Positions 23,606 through 34,916 of a DNA stretch of 64,000 bases are shown in pieces. The notes below the pieces were generated by a model, which was given only the letters and a program-made list of their open reading frames with translations, made no database searches and was not told the origin of the DNA. The DNA lies in NCBI RefSeq assembly GCF_001625215.2, contig NC_030384.2, positions 37,358,390-37,422,389 of the forward strand, in the 5' to 3' direction. This stretch comes from Daucus carota subsp. sativus. Taxonomy: Eukaryota; Streptophyta; Magnoliopsida; Apiales; Apiaceae. Made by a program: the position numbers and the translations under genes. How positions within the stretch are numbered: position 1 is the stretch's first letter; each line of letters begins with the position of its first letter.

Positions 23606-25321
23606 TCAATAGTTCAGTTCCCCTGCAACATCAACCAGAGTAGACAACAATGTAGTATCCGAGTTTTTCGCTGAACAATTAGTCCGAATCTCCCCGTCTG
23701 TTCCAGTCACCACACCCATCTGTCCCATCTTCAACATAGCAATCACAAACTTCTCAAAAAACAAGGTCTGGTTATTTGCAAAACTAGTGACAATGTCACT
23801 GGTCGTACTATCTGTGAACAAGTCCTGGTCCGAAGTAAACAGGCCTTGTCGGTTCACGAGGTTGACGTAGTACTTGTTATCAAAATCATCCGGGCTTCTG
23901 AAGTCTTGGTCTGTTGTGCCATCGACTGTTGAGTTTTCGGGGCAGATGCCTATGAGGTCAGTAGCAAAGGTTTCGTCCATGGTAGGGTCTTGTGGGTATA
24001 GGCGATCCGTGAAGGAACTGCAGTGAGCTTTGCCGATAGTGTGTGCCCCTGAGAGCGCGACGGTATCTGTGGCGTCTAGGCTTTTGTTGGCCAGAGCAGA
24101 GAGGATAGAACTAGCATTAGCGAAGGGAGGAGGAAGGTTGGCTAGTGTGTCGTTTCTTGTTGCGAAGCTTAGTCCATCCCGCCTTCCCAGTGGCACTTTG
24201 TAGTCCGGACCTCCCGACTAGAGGAATTAGCGTGAAAACATTAGAATTGCCATTGTTTTAATCATAGACAAACTATAAATGCTAGTAGTATATTACTCCC
24301 TCCGTACCATTTTATTTGAACTTGTTTACTAGCACAGTTTTTAAGAAATTAGTGTAAGAAATTAGTGTAGTTTATGAATTTGTGGTTGTAACAAATCTTA
24401 AAAAGATGCTACAATAAAAAGTCCATCCTTTTTTGAACATCCAAAAAGAGAATGCGGTTCAAATAAAATGAAACGGAGAGAGTACTGTATTGCTAGGATT
24501 CAAGCCAACATATCATAATATTAGACCATATGAATATGGCGCGCTAAGTGAAGAACAGTTTTTGCGGTCAGAATAACTATTCTACCCTCTCGTATATAAA
24601 AGTGTTTTTCTCTCTATCCCGTACCCGTTTAAGAACAATTGCCCGCTGAATTACTGACATAGAACAATCAAAATTTCATCAGCTATTTACTTAAATATAT
24701 ACCATATACGTACCAGAACAATCGAATCACGGGCACTGAGAGCGACGATATCAGCGCAAGAAACAACTGCACCGCAAAGCTCGTGCACTAGCCCACGAAT
24801 TTTGTCAACAATCTCGAACGCCTTCGCTCTCAAAGTCAGGTTCGGGGGTGCATCCTGCTCCGTGTCTCCTGGTCCACTCGCCGATCCATCAAGTAACACC
24901 GAAGCATCACATCCCTGCAAAATAGTTTCATGTTCCACTGCATGTCAGCAATATTCGCAACATAGATTATTGCAGCAGAAAGAAAGTATTCGTTTCATTT
25001 AATCAATTTATCCTCCCCGAGTTGTTCCTGCATGTCCGAACGCATTCGGTATAAGATATAATTCGTTACCTGGACAAAACAATCATGGAAATGCAGACGA
25101 AGCAAGCCAGCAGCTTGACCAATGTCTTGCGTGAATTCCTCTTCGAGTTGTTTCCTGACAGTGGCCTCCAAATCAGGGCAGCTAGTGTCGTAGAAAGTCA
25201 ATGAAAGTCCCTCCGCTACCGGGGGGTAATCTTGTGCTTCCGAGACACACAAGTTGGAGAGTAGTGCGATTAAAACACAGGAGCATAGAATTTGAAAATA
25301 GTTGGTAAAATAAGAAGCCAT
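23606..25321 (-). CDS. Class III peroxidase, peroxidase 12-like (array gene 4)
   Basis: Exons 25321-25070, 24914-24714 and 24217-23606 encode 84, 67 and 203 aa, 354 in all. Signal peptide about residues 1-30. Both haem-site histidines (LHFHDCFVQ, ALSGAHTIGKAHC) and all cysteines are kept. Exon 2 has two extra codons (GPGDTEQDAPP versus GPGEQDAPP in gene 3). The last exon is unusually rich in Asp/Glu compared with its paralogs: RSPDDFDNKYY, FTDSTTSDIV, GTDGEIRTNCS. The RTR in LYTDSRTRGIV has become TTS. The frame is open throughout and splice sites are canonical, so it should be functional, but its surface charge has shifted. Intron 2 holds a Stowaway MITE. Confidence 0.94.
24296..24482. mobile_element. 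Stowaway-like MITE in intron 2 of peroxidase gene 4
   Basis: 187 bp starting CTCCCTCCGTACCATTTTAT and ending ATAAAATGAAACGGAGAGAG, with TA on each side. The inverted repeat is about 27 bases. It is intronic and does not touch the splice sites at 24217 and 24714. Confidence 0.8.
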
Positions 25322-25376
25322 TGTTAAATATTTTGTTTCTAGTTATTCTGAGTTATGATCTCCAACAATTAAGGGG

Positions 25377-25385
25377 TTTATATAG
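25377..25385 (-). promoter_or_regulatory. TATA box of peroxidase gene 4
   Basis: CTATATAAA on the minus strand, 56-64 bases upstream of the ATG. The surrounding promoter aligns with that of gene 3 on both sides of the hAT insertion there, giving the uninterrupted reference. Confidence 0.65.
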
Positions 25386-25449
25386 ATGAGAATAAGATGC
25401 TTATTAGCTTCAAACACCGAGGCCACGCCATGTACTGAGGCGGCTTTCG

Positions 25450-27915
25450 GGGTCTTCTCAGAAACCGTATTAAATATTTACATTGGGTGATTTAAAATTG
25501 CAGTTGTTGAGAAAGTCGCTGTCAAAAAAGTAAACCAAAATAGAAATAAACGTATTATGGAAGATTTCTTCAGATTTGGCTATTTAGCTTCTTGCAAACA
25601 CTAAACGAAATTGGATTTCTCGAATCAAGTTGGTTATATATATAGATTAATTTATTATGTTATGCTGAATTGAGCTTACATGTAAAACAAGTAGATGATT
25701 TAGATAATCGCATCTCCAACGTGATCGACATTTGATACTAGCAATTTTTAAAAAGGAATTGCAACTAGGGAAAAAAAAATGCATGTGATGTGATGATATC
25801 ACATGGTGACGATCGATAAAGTCTTCGAGATTTTGCTTGTTTTATATTTAAATAGCTGGTCAAGTATTCCTCTCTGTTAGGTTATAAAAATAGATGATAT
25901 ATTTTTTGAGAACTCTAGAATTCGATAAATTTAAAACAAATTTAGGGAAGCAAGTAGTTTGCCGAACCTTCGACTAATTAAATACCCGAAATTAAATTAT
26001 GGACCGGTTCCACACCATATGTAACTTGTTTGTAAACATTCACTCTGCTTGCACTCATTTATTAATTTTTTTAATATTGGTGATGATCAAATTACGATAT
26101 ATGCGAATTCGTTTTTATTTTGTTTTTTTTAATGTATCAAGGGATGGGCATTAATCCCGACCCGCCCGATCCCGACCCGATCCTCGCACCGAATGGTGCG
26201 GGGATTCGGGGATTTGTTCGGGTACGGGCTGGGGAACGGGGATGACTTTGAAAAAAAAATCGGGGATCGGGTCGGGTACGGTTTTTCACATTCCCCGGCC
26301 CGATCCCCGAACCCTGACTCGATTTTCCCCGATTGTCGACCAGATTATTATATTATATATTATATATTATATAAATATATACATATATATTATAATCATT
26401 TATTAACATGTTTATATACCTCTTTAGGTCAATTTTAGTCATGGATTTTCACATGTTTATAATCATTTATTAACATATTTATATACCTCTTTAATATAAT
26501 TAAATTTATTGAAATAAATTTTAATAAATATTTCTATTAATATAAGTCTTAAAACTAAAAAGGTCATAATTAAATCATTGAAGATGTTTATTTAAATGAT
26601 TAGGTATTAATTAGACATATTAGAAACTAATCGTAATTATGAATTTAAGTATTTAAATAGAAATTTTAGCTTAAATTAAAAATCCCCGAATCACCGCGGG
26701 TATTCCCGAATCCCGATCGGACCGGAGATGGGGATCGAAAAATAATCCCCGATGGGGATCGGGCCGGGGATGGGGATTGAGTTTGGATTCAGGGATCGGG
26801 GCCGGGTATAGCAATCCCCGACCCCGAAGGAGCCCGATGCCCATCCCTAAATGTATGGCTAGAAAGTATTCGCATATACATTTATTTATTTTACAGCTGC
26901 GATTGACGAGTGTTTTGTCTGCTACGAATAGGTTATGGCCATAGCAGGTACGATGGTTTTGGTGGAGACGGAGATATAAGTTGATCGCTCTTGCAACATG
27001 CAATCTTCTAAATACGTGTGCTTGTTTAGGTGTCTTTATGTTTTGGTTTTGATCGTCTGATGTCATGAAGTTGGGAAAAGAAGCTATCACAAGATAATTA
27101 TGCTGGTGTTTAACAACCGATTATAAATCCGGTTTCTGAATTTATAAGTTTTAAGTACTTATTTGTATCATTTGTGTAAAAAGTCAAGAAGTATGTAAAA
27201 GAAGTTACGATTACTAGTTTCTGTCTCGGGATTTCTACTTTTTTTTCAAATCATTTTATCACTTATAAGTGTTAACTTGTTTCTGACTTTTACTTCATTT
27301 TTTTATTTTAAACAGAAAACACTTATTTTAAACTCACCCAAACCCCATATATTAATTCATGTCATCAACATTTAGAGGAAATGATGGCTCACGAAATTCA
27401 CTTTCTCCGCAGCCATCTACGATTCTACAGTATCTTCAAGGAAGTTCCTGCGGTGATAGGAGGAAACTAAGGGCGTGTCTGGCCACGGATAAGCCCCGCT
27501 TCTATATAAAAGGGGCTTTTGTTTATCTTGGATTGTCCGACTTAATGAGCAGAACTAATTTTAAAAAGCTATCTTAAAGATCAATAGCAATATTGTAAAA
27601 CTAATTTCTTGATTCATCTAATTTATTTGCAATTACTTCTAGTTATAAAATAGTCATAGTTAATACAGTATATGATCAATAGCAATTTAACTCAAAATTT
27701 AGCATTAAAAAACTAAGAACTGCAAATAAATTACAATTTATTAGATATAACCTTACATAAGCGATGCACCACCTCTTAAATTCCAACATGAAAAACATTC
27801 ATCCTCAAAGTTTGGATTTAAAGTACAACAAAACTAAACTAATTAGCCCCTTTCACAAGGTTTATTCTGATCTTTCACTAGCAGAACATGCGCATGTATT
27901 CAACTTTGTACTCTC
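25450..27915. other. Intergenic region between peroxidase genes 4 and 5
   Basis: AT-rich. The only structured content is the hAT element at 26139-26849. An open frame on the minus strand (26671-27090) starts outside the hAT element and runs into its repeat, so it is not accepted. Nothing else recognisable. Confidence 0.55.
26139..26849. mobile_element. Non-autonomous hAT element, CCCGA-repeat type
   Basis: 711 bp with termini AAGGGATGGGCAT and ATGCCCATCCCTA. The flanks are AATGTATC (26131-26138) and AATGTATG (26850-26857), a 7/8 match to an 8-bp duplication. Dense CCCGA/TCGGG and CCCCGAT repeats occupy about 150 bases at each end; the core is AT-rich and non-coding. First base and TSD have each mutated once, so it is older than the elements at 16818 and 53046. 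Confidence 0.85.
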
Positions 27916-29830
27916 CTAAAAGCCTATAAGCTGGCCAGCCTCCTCAGCCACATCCACAACCGAAGACAACAATGTATTATCCGAATTTCTCATCGAACAA
28001 TTGGCCCGAATTTCGCCCTGAGTTCCCGTCAATACATTCAATTGCCCCATCTTCAACATGCCGATCACAAACTTCTCGAAAAACAAAGTCTGGTTAACTG
28101 CAAAGCTCGTCACAATGCCTCGAGTCCTGCTGTCCGTATACAAATCTTGGTCCGAAGTAAACAAGCCTTGTCGGTTCATGAGATCAACATAGTACTTGTT
28201 GTCGAACACATTTGGAGTCCGAATGTCTTGGAATACTGTGGCATCAACTTGTGCATTTTGAGGGCACGAGGTTTTCAGGTTTTTGGCAAATGTTTGGTCC
28301 ATTGTTGGGTCTTGCGGGTATAGACGATTGGTGAATGAACTGCAGTGGCTTAGACCAATGGTGTGGGCACCCGAGAGCGCCACAGTGTCGGTTACATCTA
28401 GATTTTTCCTGGCCAGACGACGGAGGACTTCAGTTGTATTGGCAGATGGACCAACAAGGTTGTCTAGTGTGGCCTGTGCTGTTGCGAAGTTGAGTCCATC
28501 GCGTCTTCCTAGTGGTACTTTGTAGTCTGGGCCACCGGACTAATATATCATAGTAAAAAAAATCGTCAGATTGTGTTGAAATATTTATATGAATATACAC
28601 AAATGTTATATGAATTATGCTTTTCTACCCCTCAGGTTCGGCTAATGAAAGTTTACAACATGTCATTTTGTTAAAGAATGCGAAATATTTTGCTTAAATT
28701 GCAAAACAGAGGTACCACTGGTGTCATTATCTAGCCTGCACAAAATTAGAAAACTGCGGCAAGACTCCTTATCTGTCAATTGCTTTTGTTTCTAGAAAGA
28801 GATTTATACACTTAATTTTTTAGAATGTGTAAGATATTCGGATAAATGGGTCTCAACTCTCAAAATGGATGAAATTTAAGTGGCTGTCACACTTTAGACA
28901 AGTAAGTGGCTAAAAAGGACATTCGGAACATATGCCATGTGTTGGTCATAAAGCTGGACTCAGCCCTCTCAACTAGAAATTTTAATACCGCAATAATTGA
29001 CAGTAGATAATGGACCATTTCGACTTGTCTGTGTCTCATCCAATAATATGGAATTCAGGAGTGATATGAATATGATGGTATAAAAAATGTAGCATTAAGA
29101 AACGAATTTAAGTGTGGTACCAGAACAACTGCATCACGGGCGGTGAGAGCGGTGATATCAGCGCATGACACAATGGCACCGCAACGTCTGTGCACTTGTC
29201 TGCGAATGTTATCGATAATTTTGAATGCCTGGGGCCTTAGACTCAGATTTGGAGGCGCCTTCTGCTCGCTAGGTCCACTGGCCGAACCATCCAGCAATAC
29301 AGATGCATCGCAGCCCTGCAAATTCGTTTACGTCAGAAATTACCATTTGAGCTACACTCTCGCTGTATTTCTCTCGAAATAAGTCCTTATTTTCATTATA
29401 TAAAAAAAAAAAAGGCAGACAAAATGCCCTCGGTATCTAGTAAGCTAAATTTGAATGTTTAGTCCTAGATACAGAGTTGTCAGCTAAAATGACACAGATG
29501 ATTTTCCATTAACATGCTCTACGAGGATTAAATATATGGTAAAATAATTGGATTATGGTACTTTCGGAAACAAACCTGAACAAAGCAATCGTGGAAGTGC
29601 ATGCGAAGTAAGCCAGCAGCTTGGCCGATATCTTCAGCAAAGTCTTTCTCGAGTTGCTTCCTCACAATGGATTCCAATCTGGGGCAAGTAGTGTCGAAGA
29701 AAGTTAAAGAGAGTCCCTTGGCTATAGGTACATTTTGTGCTTCTGAGACATGCAAGTCTGAAAGTTGTAGCAAAAGAAAAGGCAATAGAAAGAGCAGGGA
29801 GCATAGGGAAGCAGAAGTTATGGAAGCCAT
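27916..29830 (-). CDS. Class III peroxidase, peroxidase 12-like (array gene 5)
   Basis: Exons 29830-29576, 29315-29121 and 28539-27916 encode 85, 65 and 207 aa, 357 in all. The start is the ATG of MASITSASL; the frame continues upstream to 29866 but contains no ATG. Signal peptide about residues 8-31. Motifs: MHFHDCFVQGCDASVLL, SCADITALTARDAVVL, ALSGAHTIGLSHC, FDNKYYVDLMNRQGL, GEIRANCS. All catalytic residues and cysteines are present. It groups with genes 3 and 4. Exon 3 is more diverged near its start (DNLVGPSANTTEVLRRLARK). Introns are 260 and 581 bases. It is the upstream-most member of the array; no further peroxidase lies to its right in this window. Confidence 0.95.
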
Positions 29831-29873
29831 TTTGGTTTTAGTTTCTGTGTGTTTTTGGTTGTTCAAGAACGGA

Positions 29874-29882
29874 TTTATATAG
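29874..29882 (-). promoter_or_regulatory. TATA box of peroxidase gene 5
   Basis: CTATATAAA on the minus strand about 45-55 bases upstream of the chosen ATG (29830). Transcription should start close to 29850, downstream of most of the ATG-less upstream frame, supporting that start. Confidence 0.6.
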
Positions 29883-30028
29883 AAAAAGTAGCCAAGACTT
29901 TAGCTGTTTTAGTTGACTATTCATAATATCATAGATTATTTTAATATTTTATTTAGTTTGTATACCTCTAGTGTAACAGTAAACTGTAAAAGTTAACTTA
30001 CTAAATGATGGAAGTAGACTTTTAAGAA

Positions 30029-30580
30029 GGGGTTAAATATCAATCAGGTGAGTCATTGCAATCCGATAACTCAAGTTGGTCACTGATTCAAAAAGTGACT
30101 CAAATGAGTTACTCATTTAAAAATTTCTATCAAAAATATCACTCTATCTTTAGTCGAAATTCTGAAAATTTTATATATTGAGTTTCGCACATTTTTTATG
30201 AATGGTATTGCATCCAAATGAAAGGTACCGAGTTCTACTATTTTAGTTAATATTGTTAGATTTTAAAATTTTATCAACTATTTATTTTTAATTTTTTGAT
30301 TGTTTTATTTGATTTAAATCAAAATAAATAGTTGATCAAATTTTAAAAATCTAAAAATATTTGCTAAAATAGTAGAACTCGGTACCTTTCATTTGGATGC
30401 AATACCATTCATAAAAAATGTACGAAATTCAATATATAATACTTTCAGAATTTCGACTAACGATAAAGTAATATTTTTGATACAAATTTTTAAATGAGTA
30501 ACTCATTTGAGTCACTTTTTCAATTAGTGACCAACTTGAGTCATTGAGCTACAATGAGTCACCTGATTGATATTTAACCC
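30029..30580. mobile_element. Foldback (long-TIR) Mutator-type element
   Basis: 552 bp that are almost entirely one palindrome. The left arm starts GGGGTTAAATATCAATCAGG and the right arm ends CCTGATTGATATTTAACCC; arms of about 240 bases remain complementary with few differences, meeting near 30310. Perfect 9-bp duplications TTTTAAGAA flank it (30020-30028 and 30581-30589), indicating Mutator-type transposition. No coding capacity. Transcription would give a long hairpin RNA. Confidence 0.87.
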
Positions 30581-30589
30581 TTTTAAGAA

Positions 30590-33500
30590 ACTTAGAATCC
30601 TAACTTCTCTCTCACAGCTTCTGCTTCTTTTCAAACACTTTATTCACTTATTTACTTTTCACTTCTACTACACTTTTCTAATTTAAGCAAAAAGTCACTT
30701 TTTTTAAACTTGCCCAAACGGCCCCTGTGTAAGGGAAAGTGTTCGTATTAAGAGCTCGTTTGGACGAGTTTATAACTTAATGACTTAACGTGAGAATATT
30801 GATTCTCTCTTGAGTGCGATCCCAAAAATAATATAATAAAAATAAAAGTGTTTGGTGGGTAGTCTATGACTTATTTAAAAAATTTATCACAAAAATGGTT
30901 CAGAAAAATAAATCATTGAAAAAAGTATCTCAAACTAACTTATTTTAGACTTTAAGCAAGTTTCTAACTTATTACAAAAACAGACATTTCTCAAATTGAA
31001 ATCATGAATGACTTAAAACCCAAGCTTTAAGCCCGGGCAAACAGGCTCTAAATATGATACTAATTTATTAATAAAAAAGATATCTTTTTTTACAACATAG
31101 AATTTATTTATTATAATTAAATAACAACTGAATGTTAGTTGATAAACGAGAAAAAAGGAACTGAACAAGTATATAATAATCCATCCCCAGTTTCTATTAT
31201 CACTCCTTCGTCCCAATAGGTTTTTTACGTTTTTTTTAAATGTATTTGACGTTTAAATTTTTTTTCAATAAACAAAAAATTAAAAATTTATTATAAAACT
31301 ATACTTGATAAGAGGTGCAAAATACGTAAACAATAAACATAAAGAGGAAGTAACAAAACAACAAAATAAATGTAAAATAAGAACTTAAGATGGGATACAA
31401 AAGAAAAGGTTTGCGATACTATGTGCCTTCTATGTTTGTCTCTGGTAGAATCTTTTGTGTGTAGACTGTAGTCATTAGTCAATACTGGTTTCAATAGTTT
31501 GCAAAGTGTTCAACTTTGCAACCCTAGGCAGGATAATTGAACATGTGTCTGATCATGGAATTGTCCTCCACCAGGCCAAATGGTTAAAGAAAGGTTCGAA
31601 AACAAAATCTTGGACCTTGATGCCTTTGAACATGGAAAGTAAAAGCTTATTGGAAGTCTTATTCAGATGAATTCTAAATTGGTAACTAGAATTCTTGATC
31701 TCCATCTTATATACTCTATACTAGTATTATGTTATTAGAAAGATAATATTATTTTTTTCAGTCAGTTTGAATATGTTGGTGTATAGTTTTTTTTTTTGAA
31801 ACAATATGTTTGTGTATAGTTAGTTTCATATCCTATTTATTTTAAAAATATAGGAATATAGATAATTTTGATAATATTATATTAGAATTTTACTCTACTA
31901 CAATCTAAAAATCCAACTCAAATATCATTAAATTTTGTATCTTTCCCTTCACCTCGATCTCTGCCACCACGTTTGCCACCGTCTTCACCTTGAACTCAAC
32001 AACTGTATTTCTACTTCACCCGCCATCTCGACCCACACACATGTCATCTCAATATCTACTTTTGTCATAACGTCATCATCTCAATCCACTTATGTCATAC
32101 CTTCACCTCCGTCTCATCTCATACCTCCACCTCCGTCCCATCTCAGCTCTCATTTCTGATGGCCCCAACTCCTATGTTGCCTCGCCTCCTTTGTCGTGCT
32201 CCGCCTTCATGTACGTCTATCAGAATCGATAATAAGCACGGTTTTAGAGATTTTCACTAATTTTTGTAGGTTTTTATCAATCTGTGCAACATAAATCAGT
32301 AATCTATAAAGTGAGCATCACTTAATTAGTTAATTATATTAATATTTAATTTTTATTTAAAGTCGATTTGTAATAAACTACTAATCATATTATATATAAA
32401 CATTAGAATGAAGCATCTAAATAGTGAATTGAAGAAAAAAAAAATTGATTTTCAAAATATATATGTGAAGAATCACATGGTATATTTAGGTGATATACTC
32501 ATTACGTGTTAATATTAATCAAGCGATTTCTTTTAGGTTTTCCTTCTAATATTTTGCATGCAAGGGAAATGTCATTTTCGGGAATTGTTTTTTTTTTGTT
32601 TCAGAATTATATGCAGCATATATATTATCATGCATACATAATTTGTGGCATATTCTAATATTTAAAATAAATAGCTTGTCTCTACTATAAATAGCTAAAT
32701 AGAAAAAAGTACTCCAAAAATAACATTTCTCTATGGGGCAGTGTTCAGTTATTTCTGATTAGCTTTAGCTATTAGATTTCTAAATTATTTTCGCATCCTT
32801 AATTATAGTTATTAATCATAATTTCATGTATGATACCTGTGTGTTCTAACCTAACACAAAAAAAAAAAAAAAAAATCCTAATTTTAGCACATGGTTTGCA
32901 AGGCTGTGCAATACTCGACATTTGGCCCAAAACTGTAAAGCTAGAGTGCGAGTCTGCGAGACACACAATCGTCAAAAGTGAACATAATATCTTTCAAATT
33001 ATATAAAATAAATAGTTTATCCGACTAAATCTTCAGTTTCAAACTTACTGTTTTACTTTTACTTCTACTGCTGCTTTATAAGCCTTTTCTTTAAGCGTCG
33101 TACATTAACGTGTTAAATAAAATAGACATGAATTTCTTCGCTATCTGTAAATATTTTTCATACATGTAGCCGAAATGATTGCATTTGAGAAAACCTGGAG
33201 TCGTCTAAAATTGAATATCGTTTTGAAATAGATAAAGCGTTTGTAAGTTCAAAACATATCTAATCAAATATTCAAATCAGTGCTAAACAACTAGAGCTCT
33301 GTTACAACAAAAAAAAATTTATGAAGGGATAAAATATATATGAAAAAATAATATGTTGAATCAGCTCCTTAACTGATTCTGCCTGTAACTCAAAAAATAA
33401 AATTGTGGATTAAGCACTCTAATTAAAATTACTGGGGGGAGCTTGCCAGAGCATCCAATTCAAAGGCACAGCCCGGATCCAGAGGCAGCCAGTACAATGT

Positions 33501-34430
33501 AAAGCCTGACTCCGAAAAAGAAAATTGACCATAAGCTTTTGATTCCAGTAGTGCCCGGTGAGAAAATGAGGATTCATTGAATGTTGATATTTGTGTCTTG
33601 TCCGACCATGAAAAACAACATGGAACAAAGTGAAACAGAACAGGCTGCTGGTGCAATTTGACCTGCCAAAACCCAAAAGAGTTCCATCTGACAATATTCT
33701 CGGTGCTCTGGTATATGCGTTTTGGATTCATACCACAAACTACTATCCACAAAAGTCACAATCCACGATCTGAATGGTGTGCTCCGCGCGATTATCCAGA
33801 AATATAATTCTTCCTCCGCATAAGAACATTATGTGGATTGTAACTTGTTTACATGTTTAAAAGCATGTAAATAAATATTTGTCCGTCCTCATACAAAAGA
33901 TTTCATCAGAAACTCAAGTATTTTGCACATTTTCCCGTAGATGCGGTGCTGTTAACTTAGGGGTCATTTGACAAATCTGAAAGATATATATCTGAAAGAT
34001 TAATATATCTGAAAGATCTGAATAAATCTGAAATCTAAATTCTGAATGAATAATATTATTTGATAAATAATTTTTCATGATATCTGAATGATATATTTTT
34101 CCAATTTTACCCACATGATTGAATAAGGCTATATGACACCTTTTTTTTTTTTACATAATATCGGAATGAAATTAATTCACAAAAAAAAATTAATTAAAAA
34201 TAATAACTTTTACTATCCAGTCAGCCCATCCAAAGGTACGTGCCAAAGTCAAAAGTGTCAAAAAAAAAAAATAGAGGGATTATTTGGTTGGTAAAAAGAA
34301 ACGAGTATAAGCATTCAAAGGTGTTAAAAAATGTAAAGAAAATTGTCCGCGGCTATTCTTCTCGTCCGTGCTCTGTCAATCGATTTGATTGAATAAAAAA
34401 GTTTATTGTGGTTAAGGGTTAATAGTGTAA
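30590..34430. other. Gene-poor region with low-complexity DNA
   Basis: Mostly AT-rich. A single Stowaway-like end (CTCCTTCGTCCCAATAGG at 31203) has no clear partner. 31935-32160 is a stretch rich in 'cacctc' and 'catctc' repeats. An unexplained coding-like segment (33429-33751, minus) is listed separately. Near 33958, short repeats of 'atctgaaag' suggest another eroded small element. No confident gene. Confidence 0.5.
33429..33751 (-). pseudogene. Unidentified coding-like fragment
   Basis: A frame of about 105 codons on the minus strand ends at the TAA 33429-33431. Its composition is protein-like rather than low-complexity, with segments such as NSFGFWQVKL, FHFVPCCFSWSD, ALLESKAYGQF and LYWLPLDPGCAFELDAL. 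I do not recognise the family. There is no good ATG upstream before stop codons appear, and no obvious partner exon. It could be the last exon of an unrecognised gene or a fragment copied from elsewhere. Confidence 0.25.
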
Positions 34431-34432
34431 TA

Positions 34433-34916
34433 CTCCCTCCGTCCTTTTCATGTCTTTACATTTTTTGGGATGTCTCATCTAATTCTTTACATTTCAAAAT
34501 TCGGTTTTTCTATGGTGTGCCCAAGGGCACACACTAAGCACTAAAACTTATAAATTTGGGAGATTTTGATTGGCTTACACTCTTTAATAATGATGGCCCC
34601 CCTTGCATTTACAACAACCACACCAATCAAATCCCTCCAATTTTATAAATGTTAGTGCTTAGCATGTGCCCTTGGGCACACACTAGACAAACCCTTCAAA
34701 ATTTACCCAAAATAGTCAATGGGTCCCATCACTTCTTCCTTTTTCTTTCCTTTTCACACTACTTTTACTTTTACTGCACTATCTTCTTTTTATACATTAA
34801 AAATCAATGGGTCCCTCCACTTCAACCACTTTTCTTTCCCTTTTCCACTATTTTATACATATTTCTTAACCTCCGTGCCCAACACAAACGATAAGAAATG
34901 GGAGGGACGGATGGAG
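34433..34916 (+). mobile_element. Stowaway-like MITE, family A copy 2, with nested MITE
   Basis: 484 bp starting CTCCCTCCGTCC and ending GGACGGATGGAG with TA on each side. Removing the 193-bp insertion and one 9-bp repeat leaves 282 bp, close to the 295-bp relative at 21845-22139, to which it is similar in reverse orientation. Confidence 0.78.
34502..34694 (+). mobile_element. Mutator-type MITE, palindrome-ended family, copy 3
   Basis: 193 bp inside a Stowaway element, with perfect 9-bp duplications TTCAAAATT (34493-34501 and 34695-34703). Ends are CGGTTTTTCTATGGTGTGC and CACACTAGACAAACCC; both terminal hairpins are intact. The interior is the most diverged of the four copies. Confidence 0.88.

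Noticed and set aside
26671-27090. 139-codon minus-strand frame
   Set aside because: It crosses the hAT boundary and its second half is translated CCCGA repeat.
29831-29866. Upstream extension of peroxidase gene 5 start
   Set aside because: The extra codons begin with TTG, not ATG, and overlap the expected transcription start just downstream of the TATA box.
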